Source: G963691885 sp963691885 (GTDB lineage: Bacteria > Pseudomonadota > Alphaproteobacteria > UBA8366 > Aestuariispiraceae). Taken from it: a stretch of DNA of 64,000 nt. The notes under the pieces were generated by a model, which made no database searches, was not told the DNA's origin, and was given only the letters and a program-made list of their open reading frames with translations. Position numbers and translations under genes: made by a program. Within the stretch, counting starts at the first letter, position 1. Each line of letters opens with the position of its first letter. This document shows positions 52,393 to 60,991 of this stretch, in pieces. Location: contig OY829843.1 in assembly GCA_963691885.1 (NCBI GenBank), positions 1,488,001 to 1,552,000 of the forward strand, given 5' to 3'.

Positions 52393-54180
52393 TCAGTCGC
52401 CTGGCGACAGGTCATATACGGGCACAGCTTGCTGACGCCCCCGAATACTCACTGTTCCAGATGGCGTTGCAATCCCCGCCTTAACGAGATTTTCCTTTGT
52501 TGCATCCAGGACGGATTGAGAAGCCAGAATACGGGTTCCCAGCTCTTTGTTCTTCTGTTCCAGGCGTGCAGACAGGTTCACCGCGTCGCCGTGCACTGTA
52601 TAGTTCATGCGGCTTTCCGCGCCAACATTTCCGGCGACAAGCGGGCCGGTATTGATCCCGATACGACCGGCCAGGGTAAGGTTCTCAAACTGGCGGTCTC
52701 TCAAGACAGCAATCATTTCCCGCGCCGCAGAGATCGCGCAGTCGGCATGGTCTTCACGTTCAATCGGCACCCCGAAGACAGCAAGAATGGCATCCCCCTG
52801 AAACTGAGTAACCACACCGTCATGGGCCTCAATCACAGAGACCATCGCATCGAAATACGCGTTCAACAGGCCAACGATCCGCTCCGGCTTGATGTCTTCG
52901 CAGATATTCGTAAACCCCTCCAGATCGCAAAACAGGACGGTTGCCTCGGCTTGCCTCGGGCGCAGTCCGCCCGGGGTTTTGATCATCTCTTCGGCAATCG
53001 CACGCGGCATCACCTGACCAAAGAGGGCCCGAACCCGCTCTGATTCCCGCAATCCCTGAACCATGGCGTTAAACGCCTTGGCCGCCTCATCCAACTCCGT
53101 CAGGAAACTGCGCGGAACATCTGGAACCTGATCGAGATTTCCGTCCAGCACCCCACGAGCCGCTTCGGCCAGCCCCTTTGTGGGTCGCGCCATCAGAACA
53201 GCAACGCGCCAGGCAAGCAGCGCCGTGATCACCACCACGACTGCCGCAAACATCGCGCTTTCAAAAACATCTTCAATCGTGCCTGTTTCTGTATCGGCAT
53301 CAAAATGCACGCCCACGGTCACGGTATCCAACCCCGGCACCGGCAGGTCTCTGGAGAGAATAATATGGGTCTGACCATCAAGTTTCAGACGTGACGCGTT
53401 GGAGTTGCGGACAGCCTCTGCAAAACTGTCCCCAGCCCGAAGGCCGATACGCTCATCAAACCGCGCAAGAACCGGATCATTTACAAGGCCGCGAACAGGC
53501 AACCACGACTTTGAATCCACCGTAACCTCGGTCGCAAGAAATGGATGCGCCAGCACAAGGTCCGGTCCGTTCAGGATGAAAGGCGTGTGTGCCCTGTTGC
53601 CAACAATGCTTTGCAGCCCGCCGGACAGGGTTGACAGGGTGACAACGTGGAACAGTGCGCCGTAATACTCCCCATCAACCGTCAGGGGCGTATAAAACTC
53701 AATCCGGGTCGGCCCCTCCAATTCATTCAAGGTAAGCGGGGAGCGCCAGATCGATTGATCGCTTGCTTCCAAGCTTTTAACGAAGTCCAGTGCCTCCGAA
53801 GGTTTGTCTAGCGCGCCGACCATGTCCTGGTCCCAGGGCTTTATATAGAGCTTGAATTCACCTTCCTTGGTGACCAACCCGATCGCGTCCAGGATGGCCG
53901 TGTGACGGACCAATACCGGCAGGGCCTTTTCAATCTCGGCAATTGTCATACGCCCCTGCATCAGGGCTTCGCGAATTCCGTCGGCCTGATTCTGGATTGG
54001 CACGAAATCCTTGCCCAAGAGCGCGACAATCGTATCGATATGGTTTTCAGCCTTTTCATAGATCAATTTAAGTGTGGATGTGCCGGAAACGGTAACCGTG
54101 ATCAAAATGATCAATCCGGCCACAAGCGCAAACCCGCCAGCAAAGCCGAAAACAAGAACATTTCTGTTGGATATCCGCAT
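52393..54180 (-). CDS. Membrane adenylate/guanylate cyclase with periplasmic sensor and HAMP
   Basis: 595 residues. Membrane helices at about 8-30 and 310-330 enclose a periplasmic dCache-like sensor of about 280 residues (PSEALDFVKSLEASDQSIWRSPL, TRIEFYTPLTVDGEYYGAL). A HAMP segment precedes the class III cyclase domain: ATVLFCDLEGFTNICEDI and QFQGDAILAVFG carry the two metal aspartates, followed by GIGINTGPLVAGNVGAESRMNYTVHGDAVNLSARLE. It makes a cyclic nucleotide, most likely cAMP, in response to an external ligand. It heads a possible operon with the asparaginase gene. Confidence 0.92.
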   Translation of the reverse strand: MRISNRNVLVFGFAGGFALVAGLIILITVTVSGTSTLKLIYEKAENHIDTIVALLGKDFVPIQNQADGIREALMQGRMTIAEIEKALPVLVRHTAILDAIGLVTKEGEFKLYIKPWDQDMVGALDKPSEALDFVKSLEASDQSIWRSPLTLNELEGPTRIEFYTPLTVDGEYYGALFHVVTLSTLSGGLQSIVGNRAHTPFILNGPDLVLAHPFLATEVTVDSKSWLPVRGLVNDPVLARFDERIGLRAGDSFAEAVRNSNASRLKLDGQTHIILSRDLPVPGLDTVTVGVHFDADTETGTIEDVFESAMFAAVVVVITALLAWRVAVLMARPTKGLAEAARGVLDGNLDQVPDVPRSFLTELDEAAKAFNAMVQGLRESERVRALFGQVMPRAIAEEMIKTPGGLRPRQAEATVLFCDLEGFTNICEDIKPERIVGLLNAYFDAMVSVIEAHDGVVTQFQGDAILAVFGVPIEREDHADCAISAAREMIAVLRDRQFENLTLAGRIGINTGPLVAGNVGAESRMNYTVHGDAVNLSARLEQKNKELGTRILASQSVLDATKENLVKAGIATPSGTVSIRGRQQAVPVYDLSPGD

Positions 54181-54313
54181 GATGGCTGCGACCTCAATTC
54201 ATCGGATCCTGATGGACCACTGTACGCGATCATAAATCAAAGACGGGACAAAGAAAGCCGAAGGCGCTATATCCAGCATCAATGTTCTTTGAATATGGTA
54301 AAGGGGTGCAAGG

Positions 54314-54883
54314 ATGCGAGGTTATTTCGGTATCGGTGTGGAATCCGTTTCGAAAATCCGGAATGTTGGCGCCCTGATGCGAACCGCCCACGCCTTTGAC
54401 GCCAGTTTTGTCTTTACCGTAACCCCTGCCGTATCAATGTCGGCCCTGAAACAGACGGATACGTCCGAGACAGCAAAACACGTTCCCTTTTATGTCCTGG
54501 AACATCTGGACGACCTCAATTTACCCCGAGGATGTCAAATGGTGGGTGTTGAACTGGTTGAGGATGCTGTCGAACTGCCCTCTTTCCGCCATCCAGAACG
54601 TGCGGTCTATATCCTGGGGCCGGAAGGGGGCTCACTATCAGCGGAAACGCTCGCCAAATGCGACCATGTGGTCAAAATCCCGACAAAGTTCTGCATCAAT
54701 GTCAGTGTCGCAGGCGCGGTCATCCTTTATGACAGGATGCTGTCTTACGGGCGTTTTCCAAACCGGCCCGTCATTCCGGGCGGCCCGTTAGAGAAAATCT
54801 CAAAACCGGTTCAGGGCGGACGCCGGCGCAAGCCCCGTAACAAAGCCAGTCAAGCCTCGGAGGCACCGACACAGTCAAACTAA
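54314..54883 (+). CDS. SpoU/TrmH-family RNA methyltransferase
   Basis: 189 residues. The SPOUT trefoil-knot motifs are present: ESVSKIRNVGALMRTAHAF (motif 1, with Asn and Arg), AVYILGPEGGSLSAETLAKCD (motif 2) and KIPTKFCINVSVAGAVILYDRM (motif 3). It places a 2'-O-methyl group on a tRNA or rRNA ribose; the target cannot be assigned. The C-terminus has a basic tail (GGRRRKPRNK) that could bind RNA. GGGG-rich bases precede the ATG. It is divergent from the cyclase gene. Confidence 0.92.
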   Translation: MRGYFGIGVESVSKIRNVGALMRTAHAFDASFVFTVTPAVSMSALKQTDTSETAKHVPFYVLEHLDDLNLPRGCQMVGVELVEDAVELPSFRHPERAVYILGPEGGSLSAETLAKCDHVVKIPTKFCINVSVAGAVILYDRMLSYGRFPNRPVIPGGPLEKISKPVQGGRRRKPRNKASQASEAPTQSN

Positions 54884-54909
54884 AAAGGGCCGCCGGAAAA
54901 GGCGACCCT
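54882..54909 (-). terminator. Terminator after rpoE-chrR
   Basis: On the minus strand a nine-base stem with one mismatch (54886-54894 with 54901-54909) and a six-base loop is followed by TTTTT (54882-54886). It ends the rpoE-chrR transcript and overlaps the stop of the convergent methyltransferase gene. Confidence 0.75.
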
Positions 54910-54938
54910 GATTCCGATAGATGCCAAAAAGCGCGTTC

Positions 54939-55643
54939 TTACATTTTGACAAACATGTTCAATAGCCAGCCGGCAGAACCCGTAAAGCGCAAAGGCGCGT
55001 CTGTAACAACGAGACAGACACAATCTTCCTGGGATCCGGCAATCGGCTGATGATCAACGGCGCCATCGGCGATCTCGACATCCCCTTTTGCAAAAGTGCC
55101 ATTTTCATCCTGATAGGATCCGGCCAGCACCATCACCATTTCATTGCCTCCATGGGTGTGCTGGGGAACCGCACGTCCGGCATCCACCTTCAAAAGGTAA
55201 ACCTGCTGACCTTGCTCAAAATATCCGTCAATCTCAGCAACGGACACGCCGCCGCCGCGTTTTTGCCAGACGACCTGGTCCAGATCACAGCCAAGATAGG
55301 ATCTCAGCGGTGCCGGTAAGACATCACCCTCAACCGCAGGGCGGATCGCCATATCAACACCGGTATCGCTGATGAGATCTGCATCATTGGCAACATCCAG
55401 CCGGGCCATCATGGCGTCCATCGCCGATGCGCTCAGCGGGGCCGGTTCAATCCGGTCAAAAATCTCACCCCCAAAAGCTTCCAGCTCTTGGGCGCGGGCG
55501 CGACATTCAGGGCAATAGGTCAGATGGGTCGCCACAAAGAGCGATGCCGCTTCGTCCAATGCCCCGGAGGCATAATCCAGCAGCCATTCATCCGAAATAT
55601 GATGCTGCGGCGCAGTCATAACGCGATGTGCAGAACCATTCAT
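54939..55643 (-). CDS. chrR: ChrR-family zinc anti-sigma factor
   Basis: 234 residues, two domains. The N-terminal zinc anti-sigma domain has His15, His40, Cys44 and Cys47 (HLTYCPEC). The C-terminal cupin has HTHGGNEMVMV with His162, His164, Glu168 and a later His198. The spacing of these eight ligands parallels the known Rhodobacter ChrR sites. ChrR holds RpoE inactive until singlet oxygen or organic hydroperoxide is sensed. It overlaps the rpoE stop by four bases (ATGA), so production of the pair is coupled. Confidence 0.93.
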   Translation of the reverse strand: MNGSAHRVMTAPQHHISDEWLLDYASGALDEAASLFVATHLTYCPECRARAQELEAFGGEIFDRIEPAPLSASAMDAMMARLDVANDADLISDTGVDMAIRPAVEGDVLPAPLRSYLGCDLDQVVWQKRGGGVSVAEIDGYFEQGQQVYLLKVDAGRAVPQHTHGGNEMVMVLAGSYQDENGTFAKGDVEIADGAVDHQPIAGSQEDCVCLVVTDAPLRFTGSAGWLLNMFVKM

Positions 55644-56344
55644 TCCTCAAACTCCTTCATCTGTTTGCGCATCCGGCCAATCGCCAGCCGCAAACGAGAT
55701 TTCACTGTACCGAGCGGCAACCCTGTCTCCGCTGCTATTTCACTATGCGCTTTGTCTTCGTAGAACGCCATGCGCAACATTGTCGCCTGTTCCTCCGGCA
55801 GCTGATCGACAGCCTTACGGATGACCAGTGCGGTCTGATCCTGGATCACTGCATCGTCGGGCGCCACTGGTTCCGACGGCAAGAGGGCTGGGTCTTCAGC
55901 GTCCAGTTCCGGGCGGTTCTTGCGGCGATATGCATCAATCCTTTTGTTTCTTGCGATCGTGAAAATCCACGTCGCGACGGATGCCTGCGACGGATCAAAA
56001 CTCTCGGCCCGACGCCAGACGGTCAGCATCGCTTCCTGGACCAATTCCTCGGCACTTTCGGAATCGGACCCGCTCCGCATCAGATACGCTTTTATCCGCG
56101 GCCCGAAATGACCAAAAAGGCCCGCAAAAGCAGCCTTATCCCGATCACGGGATATCCGCAGGATCAACGCGCGGTGATCATCGGGGGTTTCAACCTGCAC
56201 TTCGCTCACTTTCAAATGGACAGGTGCACCAGCCCGTCTTGCAACGAGGGCGCGTCGCCCATTTCCATTTCTGAGAGCCATAACAGCATTCAAACCGTTG
56301 GAGCGGTTCGAAGAAGCTGATATGGTCGTGCCCGAATGATCCAT
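55640..56344 (-). CDS. rpoE: ECF sigma factor RpoE (ECF11, ChrR-controlled)
   Basis: About 234 residues from the ATG at 56344. Sigma region 2 reads AFAGLFGHFGPRIKAYLMRSG and VWRRAESFDPSQASVATWIFTIARNKRIDAYRR; region 4 is LPEEQATMLRMAFYEDKAHSEIAAETGLPLGTVKSRLRLAIGRMRKQM. With ChrR it drives the photo-oxidative stress response. Conserved homology begins only about 40 residues in, near ETPDDHRALIL, so the start is uncertain: ATG at 56281 and GTG positions further in are alternatives, and none has a good ribosome site. A promoter matching its own consensus lies directly over the first ATG. Confidence 0.92.
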   Translation of the reverse strand: MDHSGTTISASSNRSNGLNAVMALRNGNGRRALVARRAGAPVHLKVSEVQVETPDDHRALILRISRDRDKAAFAGLFGHFGPRIKAYLMRSGSDSESAEELVQEAMLTVWRRAESFDPSQASVATWIFTIARNKRIDAYRRKNRPELDAEDPALLPSEPVAPDDAVIQDQTALVIRKAVDQLPEEQATMLRMAFYEDKAHSEIAAETGLPLGTVKSRLRLAIGRMRKQMKEFEE

Positions 56345-56351
56345 ACTTGAA

Positions 56352-56379
56352 GATACGCAGACACTCACCAAGTGGATCA
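56352..56379 (-). promoter_or_regulatory. RpoE-type (ECF11) autoregulated promoter
   Basis: On the minus strand TGATCC (56379-56374) is separated by 16 bases from CGTATC (56357-56352). This agrees with the -35 and CGTA-type -10 elements known for ECF11 sigma factors. The start of transcription would be at about 56345, so the ATG at 56344 would be at or within a base or two of the mRNA 5' end. Confidence 0.65.
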
Positions 56380-56436
56380 CTTAAGCATGACTGAAAAATA
56401 ATTGTCTTCCCTATCTTTTCAAGGAAATCAGAACCG

Positions 56437-57024
56437 ATGCAAGCGCCAAGGCAAGCCTCTCAAAAAATCCCTTCAACAAGACGGCCCAAATCCGGTTTTG
56501 GATTGCTGGGGTCAAGTCTGTTGGTTGCTGGATTGAGCCTGTTCTTTGGCGTGGCCGAACCGCATCTTGCGCGGGCAAATGATGTGGATCTTGGGCGCCA
56601 CAAAGACTGGGCGGCGCATTCTTACACAGAGGGCAACGCAAAGGTCTGCAACATGTGGTCCAGACCCACGAAACACGAAGAACAGGGCAGACCACGCGGC
56701 GATATCTATGCTTTCGTGACCCACCGCCCCAGCGATAAAGAACGTGACGAGGTCAGCCTCCAAATGGGATACCCTGTTAAACCGGGTTCAGAGGTTCGGG
56801 TGCGTATCGGCAATAAATCCTTCAACCTGTTTACCGAGGGTGAATCAGCATTCGCGTTTGAGGTTGATGATCCAAAGCTTGTGGATGCCATGCGCAAGGG
56901 CGCAACAATGATCGTCGAAGGCGAATCTCAACGCGGTACAAAAACCAAAGACACCTATTCGCTGTCAGGATTTACCGCGGCCTACAAGAAAATCAGCGCA
57001 TCCTGCACCGATGCGTCTTCCTGA
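56437..57024 (+). CDS. Invasion-associated locus B (IalB)-family protein
   Basis: 195 residues. A long N-terminal leader with hydrophobic core LLGSSLLVAGLSLFFGVAEP exports it. The mature part (KDWAAHSYTEGNAKVCNMWSRP, VSLQMGYPVKPGSEVRVRIGNKSFNLFTEGESAF) ends in GTKTKDTYSLSGFTAAYKKISASC, the IalB signature. IalB proteins of Bartonella are surface proteins linked to red-cell entry, but the family is widespread in free-living alphaproteobacteria with unknown roles. AAGGAAA lies upstream. It is divergent from rpoE across about 90 bases. Confidence 0.88.
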   Translation: MQAPRQASQKIPSTRRPKSGFGLLGSSLLVAGLSLFFGVAEPHLARANDVDLGRHKDWAAHSYTEGNAKVCNMWSRPTKHEEQGRPRGDIYAFVTHRPSDKERDEVSLQMGYPVKPGSEVRVRIGNKSFNLFTEGESAFAFEVDDPKLVDAMRKGATMIVEGESQRGTKTKDTYSLSGFTAAYKKISASCTDASS

Positions 57025-57040
57025 GGGGCCTGAACGCGGA

Positions 57041-57493
57041 TTAAATGCGCCCGCTCACGCGGTTCCAGTGGAATATGAGGGGCGCGACAACATAGTCATA
57101 AAGAACTGACGCAATGTGTCGGATAACCGGCAGGCCGACGATTTTAGCAAGCCAGCGATAAGACGGAATGGTTTTCCAGATCACCAGAAACGCGTCAATC
57201 CCGCCCAGCAGGTTGCCCCCGCCATCCACCACATAGAGCCGCTTTAGAACGTCTTCGGGGCGGATTCCGTGACTCTCGAGCAAAGCCCGGTCAGCGCTTG
57301 TGTCCTGCCAATCCATATTCAGGGAATCGCGCGCCGAAAGCCGACGGTAATGATCGATCTCCATCCGGCAGACTGGGCAGGATGCATTGTAGAATGTGGT
57401 CAGTGGTGCGTTCTCGGTCATGACATCCGATGTAGGGTGAAACCGCCAGCTGCCAAGGGGGTGCGGCGAGATGGCGATATCACTCTTCATCAT
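57041..57493 (-). CDS. DCC-family thiol-disulfide oxidoreductase-like protein
   Basis: 150 residues. The family motif FYNASCPVCRMEIDHYRR has a CxxC. The C-terminus carries a membrane-like segment (SYRWLAKIVGLPVIRHIASVLYDYVVAPLIFHW). DCC proteins are putative membrane-linked thiol enzymes of unknown substrate. The start ATG overlaps the stop of the upstream small gene (ATGATGA), favouring 57493 over the internal ATG at 57421. It is convergent with the IalB-like gene. Confidence 0.85.
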   Translation of the reverse strand: MMKSDIAISPHPLGSWRFHPTSDVMTENAPLTTFYNASCPVCRMEIDHYRRLSARDSLNMDWQDTSADRALLESHGIRPEDVLKRLYVVDGGGNLLGGIDAFLVIWKTIPSYRWLAKIVGLPVIRHIASVLYDYVVAPLIFHWNRVSGRI

Positions 57494-57720
57494 TGGGGCT
57501 TGGGTCGGGGCACAGCTTCGGACGCGCGTTTTTCCTGGGCAAAGCGTTCCTCCAGTCTGGCTTCAAGCTCAATCAGATCGTCGGGCAGGGGCAATCCCTG
57601 GGCCTTCATCTGATCCAGCTCCTGCCGGATTTGCGCGTAGAGAACGTGCAGGTCAGAACCCACGCTGTCTGTTTCATCAAACCATTTCATGATCTGGGCC
57701 TGGGCTGCTTCAAATGCCAT
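57490..57720 (-). CDS. Small uncharacterised helical protein, coupled to the DCC gene
   Basis: 76 residues, mostly helical and acidic (FEAAQAQIMKWFDETDSVGSDLHVLYAQIRQELDQMKAQG, then DDLIELEARLEERFAQEKR). GGGAG precedes the ATG by nine bases. Its stop overlaps the DCC start. No family recognised; length and charge suggest a cytosolic accessory protein. Strand coupling and good ribosome site support it as a real gene. Confidence 0.7.
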   Translation of the reverse strand: MAFEAAQAQIMKWFDETDSVGSDLHVLYAQIRQELDQMKAQGLPLPDDLIELEARLEERFAQEKRASEAVPRPKPQ

Positions 57721-57825
57721 TTGAATGGCTCCCTTTGTTCAGGGTTTCACCTCTTCATGAACAGGATCAGTTTACACCACCCCCTCAGACCCTATATGAC
57801 ATGCGTCAAATTCAGGATGAAGAGC

Positions 57826-58998
57826 ATGACAAATTCGGCGACAGCCCCTCGAATTCTGCCGCAGGCTTTGGATGACCCGCGGCCCAATCTGATCGGCATG
57901 AGCCGTTCGGAAATGGAAGAGATGTTTCGGCAAATCGACGAGCCCCGTTTTCGGGCCAAGCAACTCTTTCAATGGATCTACAACAAAGGTGTTACCGATT
58001 TCGATGCCATGACGAATATGGCCAAACCCCTGCGTCAGAAATTGGCCGACAGCTTCCGCATGGATCGGCCCCGCGTCACGACGCAGCAGAAATCTGTAGA
58101 CGGGACACGAAAATGGTTGCTGCGATACGATGATGGAAACGAGGCGGAAACCGTCTTCATTCCGGATGACGACCGCGGAACGCTCTGCGTCTCCAGCCAG
58201 GTGGGCTGCTCCCTTACCTGTAAATTCTGTCATACGGGTACCCAGCGCATGGTGCGCAACCTCACCCCTGGCGACATTGTGTCCCAGGTAATGCTCGCCC
58301 GCGACGGGCTGGAAGATTGGGGTGTCGCCGGGGACAAGCGCCGCCTGACCAATATTGTCTTCATGGGCATGGGCGAGCCGCTCTACAACACAGACAATGT
58401 CATCAAGGCCATGCAGTTGTTGATGGATCCGGAAGGGATTTCACTCTCCCGCCGACGAATCACGCTTTCAACGTCCGGTGTAGTCCCGGAAATCGCCCGG
58501 ATTGGTAAGGAGGCAGATGTTTTACTGGCAATCTCGTTGCATGCGGTCCGAGATGACCTGCGCAATGAAATTGTCCCGATCAATCGGAAATACCCGCTGG
58601 CCGAACTGATACAGGCAGTGCGGGACTATCCGGGGCTTTCAAACGCCCGTCGTGTGACCTGGGAATACGTAATGCTGGACGGCGTCAATGACAGTGTCGC
58701 CGATGCCAAAGAATTACTGCGCCTGATCGATGGTATTCCCTCAAAAATCAACCTGATCCCGTTCAATGCCTGGCCTGGAAGCCCTTACGAGTGTTCCAGC
58801 GACAAGCGGATCAAGAAGTTCGCCGATGTTATCTGGAATGCCGGAATTTCCGCGCCCATCCGAACACCGCGTGGCCGGGACATTCTGGCCGCCTGTGGTC
58901 AGCTCAAATCCGAGAGCCAGCGGATCGGTAAACGCGAGTTGATGCAGATCGCCGCTGTCCAGGCCGAAAAGGAAGCCGAAGCCGGCATCGCCATGTAA
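57826..58998 (+). CDS. rlmN: Dual-specificity 23S rRNA/tRNA adenine-C2 methyltransferase RlmN
   Basis: 390 residues from the ATG at 57826, with AGGA eight bases upstream; ATGs at 57817 and 57796 are alternatives, and the frame is open to 57493. The radical-SAM cluster is at Cys128, Cys132, Cys135 (GCSLTCKFCHTGTQ). NIVFMGMGEPLYN and the C-terminal cysteine in TPRGRDILAACGQL complete the methyl transfer site. It methylates A2503 of 23S rRNA and A37 of some tRNAs. Family length is normal. Confidence 0.95.
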   Translation: MTNSATAPRILPQALDDPRPNLIGMSRSEMEEMFRQIDEPRFRAKQLFQWIYNKGVTDFDAMTNMAKPLRQKLADSFRMDRPRVTTQQKSVDGTRKWLLRYDDGNEAETVFIPDDDRGTLCVSSQVGCSLTCKFCHTGTQRMVRNLTPGDIVSQVMLARDGLEDWGVAGDKRRLTNIVFMGMGEPLYNTDNVIKAMQLLMDPEGISLSRRRITLSTSGVVPEIARIGKEADVLLAISLHAVRDDLRNEIVPINRKYPLAELIQAVRDYPGLSNARRVTWEYVMLDGVNDSVADAKELLRLIDGIPSKINLIPFNAWPGSPYECSSDKRIKKFADVIWNAGISAPIRTPRGRDILAACGQLKSESQRIGKRELMQIAAVQAEKEAEAGIAM

Positions 58999-59044
58999 TT
59001 TTTCTGTTTCTCTAAACGATATCGGTATTATTGCATTATTTTAT

Positions 59045-59059
59045 TGAGAATGATTATCA
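59045..59059 (+). promoter_or_regulatory. Fur-type iron box
   Basis: TGAGAATGATTATCA matches the 7-1-7 palindrome TGATAATNATTATCA in 14 of 15 positions. It lies 46 bases before the ATG at 59106 and overlaps a possible -10 (TATCAA, 59055-59060) with -35 TTGCAT (59031-59036). Repression under iron-replete conditions is inferred. Confidence 0.6.
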
Positions 59060-59105
59060 ATTGCATATATGATTGCGGGATGTTGAACCATTTGAGGAAC
59101 ATTCC

Positions 59106-59642
59106 ATGTTTACCCGCGCCCCATCCATTATTGATCCTGAGAAACTCGACTTTTTGAGTTTTGCGGAGGGCAGTGCCAGTGCCCCGCCACTTCAACCCGA
59201 CAGTTCGTCGACAGAGGTCATCAGGGTCGACCAGCTGGGATTCGCGGAGCAATTCACGATTTGGTCCATTCGCCTGTGGTTCGACATGATGCGGACCGGT
59301 CAAGGCGGGTTGACCCCACTGCATGATGCGTTTGAGGCGGCTGGAATTGCGGCGGCGCTGGGTCCTTTCGATGGATTGATGACGGTCCTGAACGATCTGT
59401 CCAACCGACCTATAGAACTTTTCCCCCGCCGCCACCCGGTACTTTCAAAGGGGGAAATGCGTCTGCTTTCCATACTCGCAAGACCGTCTGGGCCAAGTCG
59501 CAGCCGTCTGATCGCCGGAATGGTATCCTGTAATGGCGGAGTGCTGGCCCGGGCCATGTTGAAGCCGCTGGATCAAGCCCTAGAAGAAAAACATCTTCGG
59601 CCCGTCGAACGCGACTGGGTTTTTGGAGAGGATTACGCCTGA
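59106..59642 (+). CDS. Uncharacterised protein downstream of an iron box
   Basis: 178 residues from the ATG at 59106, with GAGGAA six bases upstream. No signal or membrane segment. It contains FAEQFTIWSIRLWFDMMRTGQGGLTPLHDAFEAAGIAAALGPFDGLMTVL and RRHPVLSKGEMRLLSILARPSG, a helical arrangement that resembles a small regulatory or scaffold domain, but I recognise no family. A strong Fur-type box before it suggests expression under iron limitation. It lies between rlmN and argG; no siderophore or iron transport gene is near. Confidence 0.75.
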   Translation: MFTRAPSIIDPEKLDFLSFAEGSASAPPLQPDSSSTEVIRVDQLGFAEQFTIWSIRLWFDMMRTGQGGLTPLHDAFEAAGIAAALGPFDGLMTVLNDLSNRPIELFPRRHPVLSKGEMRLLSILARPSGPSRSRLIAGMVSCNGGVLARAMLKPLDQALEEKHLRPVERDWVFGEDYA

Positions 59643-59745
59643 GTGGCATTACAAGCCTTGCCCTTTGCCAGCAGGGGCCTTAGAACGCCCACGCATTATT
59701 GCGCACCGGATACTGGTGCATCTCTCAACGTTTTCGGGGGTTCCT

Positions 59746-60972
59746 ATGGGCGAGTTGGCAAAGGGTTCGGTCAAGAAGGTAGTACTGGCATATTCGGGGG
59801 GTCTGGACACCTCGATCATTCTGCGCTGGCTGCAGGAAACCTATGAATGTGAGGTTGTGACCTTCACCGCCGATCTGGGTCAGGGCGAAGAACTGGAACC
59901 CGCCCGGAAAAAAGCGGAGATGATGGGTGTGAAGGAGATCTTTATCGAAGATCTCCGCGAGGAATTCACCCGCGACTATGTCTTTCCGATGTTCCGCGCC
60001 AATGCGCTTTATGAGGGTGTGTATCTTCTGGGGACCTCTATCGCGCGCCCGTTGATCGCAAAACGGCAGATTGAAATTGCCCAGGCAACGGGGGCAGATG
60101 CGGTCGCCCATGGCGCGACGGGTAAAGGCAACGATCAGGTGCGTTTTGAGCTCGGCTATTACGCACTGCAGCCCGATATCAAGGTGATTTCGCCCTGGCG
60201 GGAATGGGACCTCGTTTCCCGCACAGACCTCATCAACTACGCCGAACAGCACCAGATCATGGTGCCCAAGGACAAGCGTGGCGAAGCCCCGTTCTCCGTC
60301 GATAGCAACCTTCTTCATATCTCAGCTGAGGGCAAGGTTCTGGAAGACCCGGCCAAGGAAGCACCGGAATATGTCTATTCCAGAAGTGTGAACCCGGAAG
60401 ACGCGCCCGATCAGCCAACCACGATCGAGATCGGCTTTGAAAAGGGTGATGCGGTTTCCATCAATGGCGTGGCGATGAGCCCGGCCGCCCTGCTGACCAA
60501 ACTGAATGAGGTAGCAGGCGCCAATGGCGTGGGTCGCCTCGACCTTGTTGAAAACCGGTTCGTGGGCATGAAATCACGGGGTGTCTATGAGACCCCAGGC
60601 GGGACGGTTCTGCTCGCCGCCCATCGCGCGATGGAAAGCATCACGCTCGACCGCGAAGCCATGCATCTCAAAGATGAGCTGATGCCGCGCTATGCCAAGA
60701 TCATCTATAACGGTTTCTGGTTCTCGCCAGAGCGGGAGATGCTGCAGGCCCTGATCGACAAGAGTCAGGAGCGGGTCAACGGCCTCGTCCGTTTGAAGCT
60801 GTATAAAGGGTCGGTCTCCGTGATTGGTCGCGAGAGCGATGACAGCCTTTACTCCATGGCCCATGTCACTTTCGAAGAAGACGATGTCTATGACCAGGAA
60901 GATGCCGAAGGCTTCATCAAGCTGAACGCGCTGCGCCTGCGTCTGGGCACCGCTCGGAACAACCGGGGCTAA
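59746..60972 (+). CDS. argG: Argininosuccinate synthase
   Basis: 408 residues from the ATG at 59746, preceded by GGGGG. The ATP pyrophosphatase loop VVLAYSGGLDTSI (12-24), the AHGATGKGNDQVRFELGYYAL block and YIYSRS-like YVYSRSVNPEDAP are intact. It joins citrulline and aspartate for arginine synthesis. The frame opens at 59623, but a start there would add a poorly conserved 41-residue leader overlapping the upstream gene. Confidence 0.97.
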   Translation: MGELAKGSVKKVVLAYSGGLDTSIILRWLQETYECEVVTFTADLGQGEELEPARKKAEMMGVKEIFIEDLREEFTRDYVFPMFRANALYEGVYLLGTSIARPLIAKRQIEIAQATGADAVAHGATGKGNDQVRFELGYYALQPDIKVISPWREWDLVSRTDLINYAEQHQIMVPKDKRGEAPFSVDSNLLHISAEGKVLEDPAKEAPEYVYSRSVNPEDAPDQPTTIEIGFEKGDAVSINGVAMSPAALLTKLNEVAGANGVGRLDLVENRFVGMKSRGVYETPGGTVLLAAHRAMESITLDREAMHLKDELMPRYAKIIYNGFWFSPEREMLQALIDKSQERVNGLVRLKLYKGSVSVIGRESDDSLYSMAHVTFEEDDVYDQEDAEGFIKLNALRLRLGTARNNRG

Positions 60973-60991
60973 GGCAACCCGCCGTCACGCG

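Noticed and set aside
59028..59435. Minus-strand 135-residue frame opposite the iron-box gene
   Set aside because: It overlaps the better-supported plus-strand gene that has a ribosome site and promoter elements, and its own sequence has no motif.
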